64,000 nucleotides of DNA from Candidatus Thorarchaeota archaeon (GTDB lineage: Archaea > Asgardarchaeota > Thorarchaeia > Thorarchaeales > Thorarchaeaceae): the NCBI GenBank assembly GCA_003345545.1, contig PRDH01000019.1, positions 1 through 64,000 of the forward strand, read 5' to 3'. The notes under the pieces were generated by a model, which was not told the DNA's origin, did no database searches, and worked only from the letters and a program-made list of their open reading frames with translations. A program made the position numbers and the translations under genes. Shown here piece by piece: positions 9,367-18,270 of the stretch. The stretch's first letter is position 1, and each line of letters begins with the position of its first letter.

Positions 9367-10953
9367 TTGTCCGGGTCCCATAAGGGTTGGAAAGATCGTA
9401 ATTGGTACGTTAGTATCACTGGTTTCTGGAGAGAGTATCGCAAACATAAGATTGGATTAGTCGGCCTGGCTCTAATCATAATCTTCCTGGGCATGGCTGT
9501 ATTTGCTGATGGGATTATCACTCATAGTCCATCGCCAACCGCGAAGGTCGCTCCTGCCTATCTCATGCCATCATGGCTGTCAGTCTTTGATCCAAATGGT
9601 GTGATAACGGGCGAAGTCTTGCCAGATGCGGATCTCGATGAAACGCCAATTATCCAGGCAAATGGAACCAGTTCTGAATTCAGCGGACTGCATGTTCCCC
9701 GAGGCGAGAGTGTCAGTGACAGTTATGTGAACTTGACATGGACGCATACAGCTGGGACTCAGCTTGACTTTGGCATTGATCCAGACGGAATTCGAGCTGA
9801 CTATAGTGATTTCGTTTACTTTGAGCAGGATTTCACTTGGCTCTATAATAGCCCACCAAGTGATGTGAACATGTCTATCTTCTATAGCACGAGTCTAACT
9901 GGTGATTTTGTTCCAGGTGCTCAGGAAGGAAATAGTCTGATGTTGAGAGTCTATGTCTGGCTTATTGACTCCTCGGGCGAATGGACAAGAGTGTATGAAT
10001 CCCGAGATGCTGCGTATGTCGAAGAGCTGCAAATGCGACGCATCAGTATGAACCCTGTCAGTATCGAGTCTGTCTTTGATGGCATGGCTATGACGAATGG
10101 TACACAGGAAGATCCTACAGATGTTGTCCGACTTGTAGTCGGTCTTGCGCCTTATCGTTGGTTCGACAGTAGTTTCTACAGCTCTGGTAATTACACCTAT
10201 CCTTGGCAGTACTACAATGGCTCGGTAACGGTCAAGGTCACCAAACTGCAGATGGTTGCCTACGGGGAGTACTTTGGAGTCATGGGCACCACGAACTGGG
10301 GGGCCGATGCCTATTCGCAGTTGATATATGGTAGCAGAATCTCCCTCACTATTGGTGTTCTTGCCACTGGCCTCTCGACCCTAGTCGGTGTCATTGTTGG
10401 AATGGTTGCTGGCTATTTCGGTGGCAAGGTTGACGAAGTGTTGATGAGAGTCGTCGACTTCCTGCTAGTTATTCCAGGTTTGCCTCTGATGATGGTGCTG
10501 GCGGCGTTTCTGGGAGCAAGGATAGAAAACATCATCATCGTCATCGCAATATTGGGATGGACCGGAACGTCGCGGCTCATACGGTCTCAGGTCTTGGCCG
10601 AGAAGAATAAGGCCTATGTCGAGTCAGCCCGAGCGATTGGTGCCTCCGACACCTACATCATGTTCAGGCATATTTTGCCCAACGTGACACCAATCCTATT
10701 TGCCAATATCACTCTAGGTGTCGTCGGTGCAATTCTTTCAGAAGCAGGACTATCATTCCTTGGCCTGACCAATCCCGAAGACCCAAGCTGGGGCAGAATG
10801 CTTGCTGATGCTGTTGCCGGTGGAGCCTTTAGTGGTGGTGCATGGTGGGTGGTTCTCTTCCCTGGTCTCATGATTACTTTGCTCTCGCTTGCTTTCACAT
10901 TCGTGGGGCATACATTAGACCAAGTGCTCAATCCACGACTGAGGGAAAGGTAG
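9367..10953 (+). CDS. dppC: Peptide ABC transporter permease, OppC/DppC type, with a large extracytoplasmic insertion
   Basis: This 528-residue permease begins at TTG 9367, supported by GGAGGA six bases upstream; the ATG at 9360 is stopped after seven codons. The N-terminal OppC helix (LVGLALIIIFLGMAVFADG) is followed by about 250 residues of hydrophilic, beta-rich sequence. The usual permease core then starts near residue 315 (SQLIYGSRISLTIGVLATG), with the inner-loop motif ESARAIGASDTYIMFRHILPN that contacts the ATPase. Typical DppC proteins are about 300 residues, so the loop between the first and second helices is greatly enlarged and probably faces outside. A hairpin separates it from the DppB-type gene. 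Confidence 0.9.
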   Translation: MSGSHKGWKDRNWYVSITGFWREYRKHKIGLVGLALIIIFLGMAVFADGIITHSPSPTAKVAPAYLMPSWLSVFDPNGVITGEVLPDADLDETPIIQANGTSSEFSGLHVPRGESVSDSYVNLTWTHTAGTQLDFGIDPDGIRADYSDFVYFEQDFTWLYNSPPSDVNMSIFYSTSLTGDFVPGAQEGNSLMLRVYVWLIDSSGEWTRVYESRDAAYVEELQMRRISMNPVSIESVFDGMAMTNGTQEDPTDVVRLVVGLAPYRWFDSSFYSSGNYTYPWQYYNGSVTVKVTKLQMVAYGEYFGVMGTTNWGADAYSQLIYGSRISLTIGVLATGLSTLVGVIVGMVAGYFGGKVDEVLMRVVDFLLVIPGLPLMMVLAAFLGARIENIIIVIAILGWTGTSRLIRSQVLAEKNKAYVESARAIGASDTYIMFRHILPNVTPILFANITLGVVGAILSEAGLSFLGLTNPEDPSWGRMLADAVAGGAFSGGAWWVVLFPGLMITLLSLAFTFVGHTLDQVLNPRLRER

Positions 10954-10964
10954 GAGTAGGTGTC

Positions 10965-10994
10965 GAGATAGGAAGCAGTTCGCTTTCCTATCTC
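10965..10994 (+). terminator. Intercistronic hairpin between the two permease genes
   Basis: A 10-bp perfect stem (GAGATAGGAA / TTCCTATCTC) has a 10-base loop and is followed by a weak T-rich tract. It could be a terminator or an RNA-processing or stabilising hairpin inside the transporter transcript. Confidence 0.45.
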
Positions 10995-11124
10995 TATCCG
11001 CCCTTTTGTCAATCGTCACTTACGTCAGCCGAGAGCACTACGCTTATTAGGTAGTTGTTTGACATTTTACTTGTATCGGTACTTAGTATCTCTATGTAGC
11101 TCGAAAACTGGAGTGACTTTGATA

Positions 11125-12186
11125 ATGGGACTTCGAGAATATGTCATTCGACGATCAATCTACATGTTTCTACTCGTAGTAGCTGTCGTTTGTTTCAACT
11201 TCTTCCTCTTCAGACTCCCGACATTCATGTTCGGGGCCAATCCAATCAGCCTGATGCTCAGCGACGAGCTTCGCCAGAACCTGACACAGGAGCTCCTAGA
11301 GCAGATGTTCCAGAACTTTGGCCTTGTACCTGATCCTGATATTTTCGATTGGATCTACATGTTCTGGAGATACGTTGTCAGCATGTTCTCGGGCAATTTC
11401 GGAGTTTCTTTCTTGACCCAACGACCCGTGATGGATTCGATTGTGGAACGTCTGCCTAACACCTTGTTATTGATGGGCACATCCTCAATGGTTTCGATAC
11501 TCCTGGGAATCTGGACTGGTGTGAAGGTGGCTGCTGACCCTGGATCACGAAAGGATGTCAGTGCAGTCACTGTAGCTCTCTTCATTTATGCCTTGCCCGT
11601 TTTCTGGTTGGGGATGGTGCTCTTGCTGTTCTTCGGTTTCATGCTTCCAGAGTGGACACAAGCCGTGTGGGGAGTTCGTATCGGGTTTCCGCAGTATGGC
11701 ACTATCAGCTATGAGGTCTGGGAGGCCGCCAGAAACAACCCGCTGGGCGCCCTCATGGTCGCGGGCGACGTGCTTCACCATCTCTTCCTACCAATGATCA
11801 CTCTTGGGATAGGTGGATATGGGGGATACTTCCTCTTTATGCGGAACAACCTGATAGATGTAATGACAGAGGACTATATCTTGACAGCGCGTGCAAAGGG
11901 TCTAGACGAGAATCAAGTGCTCTACAAGCATGGTCTAAAGAATGCCATGCTTCCTATGGTCACTATCATTGCGATGAACTTTGGTTTTCTCATTAATGGA
12001 GCGACACTCACAGAAACAGTGTTTACGTGGCGGGGTCTAGGGCGTTTCATATTCGACAGCCTATTGCTTATGGACTACCCTGTCATCCAGACAATCTTCA
12101 TGATCATTGCAATCACCGCAATATTGGCAAACTTCGTCGCAGATTTACTCTACGGAGTACTAGATCCTCGAATCAAGTACGGGTAG
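11125..12186 (+). CDS. dppB: Peptide ABC transporter permease, OppB/DppB type
   Basis: The protein has about 353 residues from ATG 11125, preceded by GGAGTG; the ORF track's upstream TTG adds 22 non-homologous residues. It starts with the family's MGLREYVIRRSIYMFL helix and has six predicted membrane segments. The conserved inner loop is DYILTARAKGLDENQVLYKHGLKN, split here as TARAKGLDENQVLYKHGLK, and the C-terminus is LLYGVLDPRIKYG. It forms the translocation channel with the DppC-type subunit. The gene order permease-permease-binding protein on plus is reversed from the usual A-B-C-D-F order, with ATPases on the other strand. Confidence 0.92.
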   Translation: MGLREYVIRRSIYMFLLVVAVVCFNFFLFRLPTFMFGANPISLMLSDELRQNLTQELLEQMFQNFGLVPDPDIFDWIYMFWRYVVSMFSGNFGVSFLTQRPVMDSIVERLPNTLLLMGTSSMVSILLGIWTGVKVAADPGSRKDVSAVTVALFIYALPVFWLGMVLLLFFGFMLPEWTQAVWGVRIGFPQYGTISYEVWEAARNNPLGALMVAGDVLHHLFLPMITLGIGGYGGYFLFMRNNLIDVMTEDYILTARAKGLDENQVLYKHGLKNAMLPMVTIIAMNFGFLINGATLTETVFTWRGLGRFIFDSLLLMDYPVIQTIFMIIAITAILANFVADLLYGVLDPRIKYG

Positions 12187-12437
12187 TCGATGAACTGGGC
12201 GGGGTCGTGCTCTGACCGATCCCTCCCTTGCTTTTGCTGATATTCAGAGTACATTTAGCAGAACATCGACTACAATCATTTCGTTGTTCTACTTTTTTAT
12301 TCGACCGACATCTAACTATATTTCCACCATGTTCAGATAGACGCAGCGCTTACAGGATACGCAATGCTTTTATTGACCGCTGGCAAAAGCCATCCATCCG
12401 AATTCGACTCGGAACGGAAAGGAGATAGAGAGAAAAT

Positions 12438-14291
12438 ATGCTTTCAAAACGTAATACAAGGTTGGTGGCTATCACCTTTGCGGCAGCTTTTCTTCTCATG
12501 GTAGCATCCCCTGCTTATGTACAGGCAGTGGATCCTACTACAGAGAGTTTGAAGATTGGCCCGTATATAGACAAAATTGTATACCAGGTGATTACTACCC
12601 AAGATGCAAGGGTTCTGGCGATGCAGGCCGGGACGATTGACATGGACAACAGTTACTTCGACCCATCGTACTATACTACCCTTGCTGGAAGTCCAAACAT
12701 CGATATATACAGTGCCCGGCGACTAGGTTATGGTCATATCACGATCAACTGTCGTGATGCTCCGTTGAACGAGAGTGTGCTGAGAAGAGCCTTTGCCTTC
12801 GCGTTTGACAAGACCAGAGTCACTGATGAGGTAATGAATGGTTGGAACCAAGAACATGATTCCTTGGTACCTTTTGACAATCCTTACTGTATTGAGGATC
12901 AGCTGTTACCCCACTACTACACTGCTATGGTGACGGAGGGTAACGCACTGCTCAACGCATCTGGAAAATTCCCATATCTGGACCCAGCAGCCTCAAGTAG
13001 CGTGAGGACATACAAGGGTCAACCAATAGATCCTATCAAGATTGAGTACTCCTCAGTTGATGCTATTCCACGTGGTACCGCGCAGATCGGCGTTGATGCC
13101 CTACTCGCACTCGGCATCCCGGCTATTCCAGGACCTGCGAGCTTCAACGAGTACATCTCAAGACTGGACCAGCATGGCGATTATGACATGGTCTTCTACG
13201 CTCTCAACTACTTGTCCGACAGTGTCGACTGGCTCGCACGTACGTACCGGTCAGACTGGGCTGATGTTAACTACCAGAATCCATGCAATTTCAGGAACGC
13301 AACCTTCGACTCAATGATACCTCAGCTTCTCTACAGCACGACCACAGATGCAATTGCCAATGCTTCAGCTTGGATGCAGAAGATTCTCCATGAGCAGGTT
13401 CCAAGACTTGTCTGCTATGTTAACACCTATAACATGGCCTACAGGACTGACAAGTTCACTGGGTTTGTCGCTGACGCTGCCAGATACATCGTAGGTCCCT
13501 GGACCATGAGAAAGATCCACAACATTGGTGGCACTTTTGGTGGTACACTTACAGTCGCCCTCTCTCAGGAACCTGACAGCTTCAACATATTCGTCACAAA
13601 CTCTGCCTACGCAGCAGCCGTCCTGGAGAACCAGTGGCCACAGCTCTACATGCGTGGTCCCGACCTCAAGCCATTCGGAGATCTGGCTGAGAGTTGTACC
13701 ACAGAGACACATGCTGACAATCCTGACGTTCCCAGTGGTCATACTCGGTTCACTATCGACATAGTCCAGAATGCAACCTGGAGTGATGGCGTGAAATTGA
13801 CCGCTGATGACGTAGCATTCACGAACACCTATTACTTTGAAAGCTACCTCTATGGGAACCCGGCTGGAGCAACCATGGGTGACCTGGTTGCAGCCTATGC
13901 ACCGACCCCATACAGAGTCATCGTTGAGTTCAGCACCGTGTCATACTGGCACTTCCAGAACTTCGCCTATAACTCGATCATACCCAAGCATATCTTCAAA
14001 GAGGGTGCTGGAATAGGTTATGCAGGATGGAACATCTGGAACCCGGGATTTGACCCAGCCCAGCCCAACGTGAACTGTGGACCCTTCCACCTCACCAGCA
14101 TGGAGGCCGGTGAGTTCTATGAGGTCTCATATAACCCAACCTTCTACTACGCCCCTAGCCGCCCAACGACTACGACCACACTCCCAACTACAACACCTGG
14201 TCCAGATTGGACATTGGCCCTTGTAGCTGGAGCTGTAGGAGCCGCAGTTGTGATTCTCGTTGGTGGCTTTGTTCTGTTCAGGCAGAAGTAG
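12438..14291 (+). CDS. dppA: Peptide-binding lipid- or membrane-anchored protein (SBP family 5), circularly permuted
   Basis: This 617-residue extracellular peptide-binding protein has a signal peptide (residues 1-30, ending SPAYVQA) and a C-terminal threonine-rich linker plus membrane anchor (residues about 590-613, then FRQK). The two halves are in the wrong order. Residues 35-365 match the C-terminal half of DppA/OppA proteins (YIDKIVYQVI, RALAFAF-like RRAFAFAFDK). Residues 368-575 match the N-terminal half (GGTLTVALSQEPDSFN, WSDGVKLTADDVAF, GPFHLTSMEAGEFYEV). It follows both permease genes and ends at a strong terminator, so it is surely the receptor of this transporter. A TATA-like GCTTTTATTG lies near 12366. 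Confidence 0.9.
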   Translation: MLSKRNTRLVAITFAAAFLLMVASPAYVQAVDPTTESLKIGPYIDKIVYQVITTQDARVLAMQAGTIDMDNSYFDPSYYTTLAGSPNIDIYSARRLGYGHITINCRDAPLNESVLRRAFAFAFDKTRVTDEVMNGWNQEHDSLVPFDNPYCIEDQLLPHYYTAMVTEGNALLNASGKFPYLDPAASSSVRTYKGQPIDPIKIEYSSVDAIPRGTAQIGVDALLALGIPAIPGPASFNEYISRLDQHGDYDMVFYALNYLSDSVDWLARTYRSDWADVNYQNPCNFRNATFDSMIPQLLYSTTTDAIANASAWMQKILHEQVPRLVCYVNTYNMAYRTDKFTGFVADAARYIVGPWTMRKIHNIGGTFGGTLTVALSQEPDSFNIFVTNSAYAAAVLENQWPQLYMRGPDLKPFGDLAESCTTETHADNPDVPSGHTRFTIDIVQNATWSDGVKLTADDVAFTNTYYFESYLYGNPAGATMGDLVAAYAPTPYRVIVEFSTVSYWHFQNFAYNSIIPKHIFKEGAGIGYAGWNIWNPGFDPAQPNVNCGPFHLTSMEAGEFYEVSYNPTFYYAPSRPTTTTTLPTTTPGPDWTLALVAGAVGAAVVILVGGFVLFRQK

Positions 14292-14304
14292 GTTAGTCTA
14301 GCAT

Positions 14305-14339
14305 AAGGGGACAGCTGTCCCCTTCCCCTTTTCTTTTTG
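14305..14339 (+). terminator. Terminator after the binding-protein gene
   Basis: The perfect 20-base palindrome AAGGGGACAGCTGTCCCCTT is followed by CCCCTTTTCTTTTTG. It closes the transporter transcript. Confidence 0.7.
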
Positions 14340-14440
14340 TTCACCTCTCAGGTATCCTAATAGAATGAATGGATTCATTCATTGCGTTGAAGAGAGCCTC
14401 TTTAATGGTAAGAGCACAGGACCCATGAGGAATGAGAGTG

Positions 14441-15313
14441 ATGAATATCAACCGATCACGGCTGACGATACTAGTTGTTTCAGCACTTCCTTTGGCGATT
14501 GGCTCAGTCTTGGCGATTCTTGTTCTCGACGCTGCCACAATAGGGGACATACTGCTCATCAACACGCGACCAGTTACAATAGATGAACTTGTGATTCAGA
14601 CTGGAGTATCTGTTGGCCTTGGAACATTGATTGTCTTTTCATTATTCTATGCTATTGAGCGACAGGGACCTGGTGCAAGGAGAGCATTTGTAGCTCTTGT
14701 AGTTTCACCAATCTTGACTGCTGCATTTTTTCTCTTGGGGCAATCGCTGCTATTCGTCCTCTTCAGAGGAACATCAACCTCCATAATTCCGAGTATCCTC
14801 TCCTTTGCCTCTCTTGGTGTTTTGCTCATGTCATTCGTATTCATTATGATAGATTCCGTTCCACCAGTGATGAGGAACGTCTTCGTAGCGTTCTACGCGA
14901 GTGTCTTTGGGACATTTCTAGGAGTAATGTCGATAACGCCAAGCATGTTTGTCTTGGTTGTTGCGGTTGTCTTGGAAGACTTCCTTCTTACTCGCCATTC
15001 TCCTGCAGCCCACGCTGCAGCATTGACAGATACACCGGGAGATGATCCTTTTGACTACACAAGAATACAGACCAAGAGGGTCGCTGTCGGAGCTGGCGAT
15101 TTCATTGCCTTCTCACTTATCGCGGCTCACTCTTTCATCTTCTTTCCAATCTATGTCTGGGCTATGTCAGTCGTGCTGGCTCTCGTAGGCATCGCAATCA
15201 ATGCAGCAGTTCTGGCCGAGGAGGACAAGATTCTCCCGGGGATTCCACTTCCAGCAATCCTCTCCCTCTTCCCATGGATTGCCCACATTGTGAGCTACAC
15301 TCTCCTCATTTGA
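14441..15313 (+). CDS. Presenilin / signal-peptide-peptidase-like intramembrane aspartyl protease
   Basis: The protein has about 290 residues and eight or nine hydrophobic segments, the usual size of archaeal presenilin homologues. In ORF numbering (M at 14432) the GxGD motif is GAGD at residues 220-223, the PAL-like segment is IPLPAIL at 271-277, and the first catalytic aspartate is probably D183 in VVLEDFLLTRHS, where the family has YD. This pattern fits peptidase family A22 (archaeal PF06550-like). Such enzymes cut membrane-spanning segments of other proteins. I prefer the ATG at 14441 because GAGG lies about 10 bases upstream, against one base for the ATG at 14432. It stands alone on plus after the transporter. 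Confidence 0.65.
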   Translation: MNINRSRLTILVVSALPLAIGSVLAILVLDAATIGDILLINTRPVTIDELVIQTGVSVGLGTLIVFSLFYAIERQGPGARRAFVALVVSPILTAAFFLLGQSLLFVLFRGTSTSIIPSILSFASLGVLLMSFVFIMIDSVPPVMRNVFVAFYASVFGTFLGVMSITPSMFVLVVAVVLEDFLLTRHSPAAHAAALTDTPGDDPFDYTRIQTKRVAVGAGDFIAFSLIAAHSFIFFPIYVWAMSVVLALVGIAINAAVLAEEDKILPGIPLPAILSLFPWIAHIVSYTLLI

Positions 15314-15372
15314 TAGCTGCTTGAAGCGGAAGCCAAATATGTGCCACGCGAGAAACAGAGGCTTGAAGTAGC

Positions 15373-15909
15373 ATGATTGCCAGCGGACGATTCCAGAACA
15401 TCATTATTGTTCTTACCATAGCAGTTGCGATTATCAGCTCTGGATTCATAGTGACGAATGCCTCATATTATGGAGGTACCTACGTCTTAGCTGAGCGACT
15501 GGAGGTTAGTCTGGCAGAAATTCACGTGAGCAACGTTGACCCTGGTAATTCTTCGGTGAACCCTCTAATCTCTCTTGCTTTCAATATGAGAATAGATGTA
15601 CAGGCTGTAGGGAATGTAAGGGTGACTTTCCTTGGTGCAACATTATGGCTGAATAATGACCTTCTATCATACACTTCCTTTTCGCACAGTCCCACTCTTG
15701 TCGACCAATATCTCCATTCGGACTATGATAGTAATGTCACAATGAGTCAGAGTGTGACTGATGACCGACAGACAGTCTTGGATGCATATCTTTCCTCCAC
15801 TTGGGCATGGAATGTTACCCTGAGGTACTCCTTCATAGTCTTTGATGTACGTGACACAATCGCCTGGCGCTCTCTTGAATTCTACACCACCGAGTTTACC
15901 TTGACCTAG
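15373..15909 (+). CDS. Membrane-anchored extracellular hypothetical protein
   Basis: The 178-residue protein has one N-terminal hydrophobic helix (residues 9-30, IIIVLTIAVAIISSGFIV) that serves as anchor or uncleaved signal. The outside part is beta-rich with several N-x-S/T sequons. No cysteines, repeats or family motif were recognised. It lies 60 bases after the presenilin-like gene on the same strand and could be co-transcribed, which would make it a candidate substrate, but this is only context. It is convergent with the isomerase gene. Confidence 0.6.
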   Translation: MIASGRFQNIIIVLTIAVAIISSGFIVTNASYYGGTYVLAERLEVSLAEIHVSNVDPGNSSVNPLISLAFNMRIDVQAVGNVRVTFLGATLWLNNDLLSYTSFSHSPTLVDQYLHSDYDSNVTMSQSVTDDRQTVLDAYLSSTWAWNVTLRYSFIVFDVRDTIAWRSLEFYTTEFTLT

Positions 15910-15918
15910 TGGAAGCAA

Positions 15919-16944
15919 CTAGCTTCGCGTGGACAGCTTCTTCCTTAGTAGGCTAATCCTTTCTACGCTCAGAGCATCCACTCTCTGCATTTCTGCGAGC
16001 TCGACGGATAACATGTCGAGATAATGAGTCAATGTGAGCATCCTTTCGACAATCGATCTGCCAGATGCTTTCAGACTGATAGGATCTAGTTCCAGCTCAA
16101 TACAGAGATCCACGATAGCATCCAATTGCCTTCCCGCCTGAAGTGGTTCGTCTTCGTATCTCAGGAAAACGGGGAGAACGAAACCTTGATGTTTGCCCTG
16201 GAGTCCCTCGATTTCATTGTGCATCGCTTCAGGCACCTCTGAACTGAAAGCCATCATCTTTGAGTTTTCATTGACTTGACACTTTGCTCGATATGCAACA
16301 GGTTTCATGTATCGACCCCCAATGAACAGGGGAATTCTGCCATGAATTTTGCCAGCTGTCGCAGATGGTGAGGGAATCCAATCTCCCCATTTCTCTGCCG
16401 CAGTCGTCAGCCCCTTGGCAATATCGTCAAGATTGGTGGGATTCAATCCGGTAAGCGACTGTGAAATCTCCAATGTTCCAGAAAAGAGAAGTGGAAGTGC
16501 AGCTCTTGGCTGCAATCCTTTCTGAATAAGGAGTTGAGGATGGTGGCTGTACTCACTTTTCATCTGCCCCCCTGAGGTAATAGTGAGTATCTTTGCGCCT
16601 CTCTCATTTGCCTGTTTAAGAGCAGAGAGTGTTTCTTCAGTATTACCAGAATAACTGACTGCAACAATTGCCCAGTCCTTCGTCACATACTTCGGGAGAA
16701 TGTAGTCTCTTACAGTGCAAATCGGTATGAGTGCTTCGTGACACAGAACTTCTCTCACATAATCACCAACTATCGCGCTGCCACCCATGCCTACGAAACA
16801 GAGCCCCTCGATGCCCTGCTCGTTGAATTCTCTGGCTCTCTCAATATTCTCTAGGTCGATATCAGTAAGTGTCAGCAGCTGCGCGAAATGAGAAACCATA
16901 CTTCTCATGTCTGTCAAGTCTAGTGATTTTGGTAGCTTCCTCAT
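15919..16944 (-). CDS. pgi/pmi: Bifunctional phosphoglucose/phosphomannose isomerase (SIS family)
   Basis: This protein of about 341 residues interconverts glucose-6-phosphate, fructose-6-phosphate and mannose-6-phosphate. The SIS domain is clear: VGMGGSAIVGD, VSYSGNTEETL and the later NEIEGLQGK containing the family's glutamate, with a C-terminal PGI/PMI domain. The ORF track starts it at GTG 16995, but that GTG lies inside the AGGAGG site. ATG 16944 overlaps the stop of a short leader ORF in an ATGA arrangement, so I use that. It supplies hexose phosphates for gluconeogenesis or glycan precursors. Confidence 0.85.
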   Translation of the reverse strand: MRKLPKSLDLTDMRSMVSHFAQLLTLTDIDLENIERAREFNEQGIEGLCFVGMGGSAIVGDYVREVLCHEALIPICTVRDYILPKYVTKDWAIVAVSYSGNTEETLSALKQANERGAKILTITSGGQMKSEYSHHPQLLIQKGLQPRAALPLLFSGTLEISQSLTGLNPTNLDDIAKGLTTAAEKWGDWIPSPSATAGKIHGRIPLFIGGRYMKPVAYRAKCQVNENSKMMAFSSEVPEAMHNEIEGLQGKHQGFVLPVFLRYEDEPLQAGRQLDAIVDLCIELELDPISLKASGRSIVERMLTLTHYLDMLSVELAEMQRVDALSVERISLLRKKLSTRS

Positions 16945-16985
16945 AGCAATCTCAATAGGCTCTCTTTCCTTAAAGGTAATCGCAT
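16941..16985 (-). CDS. Possible 14-residue leader ORF coupled to the isomerase gene
   Basis: A perfect AGGAGG (minus, 17000-16995) sits nine bases before ATG 16985. The frame encodes MRLPLRKESLLRLL and stops at TGA overlapping the isomerase ATG. It may be a translated leader that couples initiation, or the isomerase N-terminus may use a rare start in the other frame. The ORF is too short for the track. Confidence 0.35.
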   Translation of the reverse strand: MRLPLRKESLLRLL

Positions 16986-17074
16986 CAGTACACACCTCCT
17001 TTCACCACAATAAACAGAAGACTAAAGTACGGGATTCATCTTCGTCGCGCTCTCAATAGCTTGGAGGATTCAAA

Positions 17075-17581
17075 ATGGGTTTCATGAAGACAGCAGCAGT
17101 AAAAGGCATTATCCCGGCTCGCAACAAGGTCGGAGAACTGCGGTCGAATATTGTTCGGCTGATAAACGAGACCTCAGGAGTTCTTGAGAAACGCTTTGGA
17201 GCGGCTGGCCTTGAAGCAGCTGAGGAGATCTTTGGAAGACTGGGCGAAGAAGATGCGAGGACCATGAAGACGCGCTTGGGTTTTGGAGATACACTGAGAG
17301 ACTCTCTTGATGCTTGGCTCGTAATTGCCAATATTATGGGTTCTAAGATGGTGCCAAATTGGGTTTCAGAGAATCGGGTAGAAGTGAGCCACAGCTATTG
17401 CCCACAGTATGAGGAATTCCTCAAGCACGGGAAGCTATACTGTACACACGCCTGTCTTCCCTATGTGGGCGCGGTAGCAGAGAATATTGGCAAGGGTGTA
17501 GAGATGGAAGTCGTACGAGCTTCTGATGAGAACGCACCGTGTGTCAAGGCCCTATTCGTTCCCGCGAAGGATGCTCACTGA
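17075..17581 (+). CDS. ATC-hydrolase-like / cysteine-containing conserved protein
   Basis: The 168-residue soluble protein has a helical N-terminal half and a C-terminal half with conserved-looking cysteines in SYCPQYEEF and LYCTHACLPYVGA. The layout resembles proteins annotated as L-2-amino-thiazoline-4-carboxylate hydrolase-like (PF14196), but I hold this loosely. GGAGG lies eight bases before ATG 17075. Its stop overlaps the start of the following alpha/beta hydrolase, so the two are translationally coupled. Confidence 0.5.
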   Translation: MGFMKTAAVKGIIPARNKVGELRSNIVRLINETSGVLEKRFGAAGLEAAEEIFGRLGEEDARTMKTRLGFGDTLRDSLDAWLVIANIMGSKMVPNWVSENRVEVSHSYCPQYEEFLKHGKLYCTHACLPYVGAVAENIGKGVEMEVVRASDENAPCVKALFVPAKDAH

Positions 17582-18233
17582 GTTGAAGCGAGAGAACATC
17601 AGACTTCCTGTCGCTGGTTCATCACTCGCTTGTGTTCTATCACGACCCGGCGAAGAGCCTACTAGGGCAGTCGTTCTGCTCCATCCTCACCCTCTATATG
17701 GAGGAAACAAGGACAATCAAGTAGTCAGAAACCTGGACAAGATCTTTCTGGAACTGGGCTACACGACATTGCGGTTTGATTTCAGAGGAGTTGACGGAGG
17801 ATATGCTGGGATTGCTGGGGCTGCCGACGATACTTATGGGGCGATTGAGCTGCTCGAGAGCTACGAACCTTTGACATTGGGATTAGCGGGCTATTCCTTT
17901 GGAGGTTCGACTGCAATACATGTAGCCTCGTCTAAATCAGTTGCTTTCTTGGTGTCCTTGAGCGCTTCATTTGACCTTTTTCTTGAAGGCGGTTATGATG
18001 CATCATCATTATCTGAAATACACTGTCCAACTCTTCTCTTCCATGGTCAATCGGACACATTTGTTCCTCATGCTGATTTGCAGTTGTTCGCCCGGATGAT
18101 TACAGGTGCTAGGGCGATTTCATTACAGAAAGAGAATCATTTCTATCAGACATCAATGCAGACCGTAGGTGATGAAATTCGTTCATTCGTATCTGGACTG
18201 TCAAGAAGGCTGCCTGCTGAAAGGTATCCTTAA
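17571..18233 (+). CDS. Alpha/beta hydrolase (dienelactone-hydrolase / YfhR-like)
   Basis: The hydrolase has 220 residues. After a short beta-strand region it has VVLLHPHPLYGG (oxyanion region), the nucleophile elbow GYSFGGST, the acid in LLFHGQSDTFVPH and the catalytic histidine in KENHFYQ. The architecture matches small cytosolic alpha/beta hydrolases with HPHPxxGG motifs. I start it at ATG 17571, which overlaps the upstream gene by 11 bases; the longer ORF start is not supported. The substrate is unknown. Confidence 0.75.
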   Translation: MLTELKRENIRLPVAGSSLACVLSRPGEEPTRAVVLLHPHPLYGGNKDNQVVRNLDKIFLELGYTTLRFDFRGVDGGYAGIAGAADDTYGAIELLESYEPLTLGLAGYSFGGSTAIHVASSKSVAFLVSLSASFDLFLEGGYDASSLSEIHCPTLLFHGQSDTFVPHADLQLFARMITGARAISLQKENHFYQTSMQTVGDEIRSFVSGLSRRLPAERYP

Positions 18234-18270
18234 GTAGCGATTTTTTTTGAAATCAAATGGGTGGCCCAAG

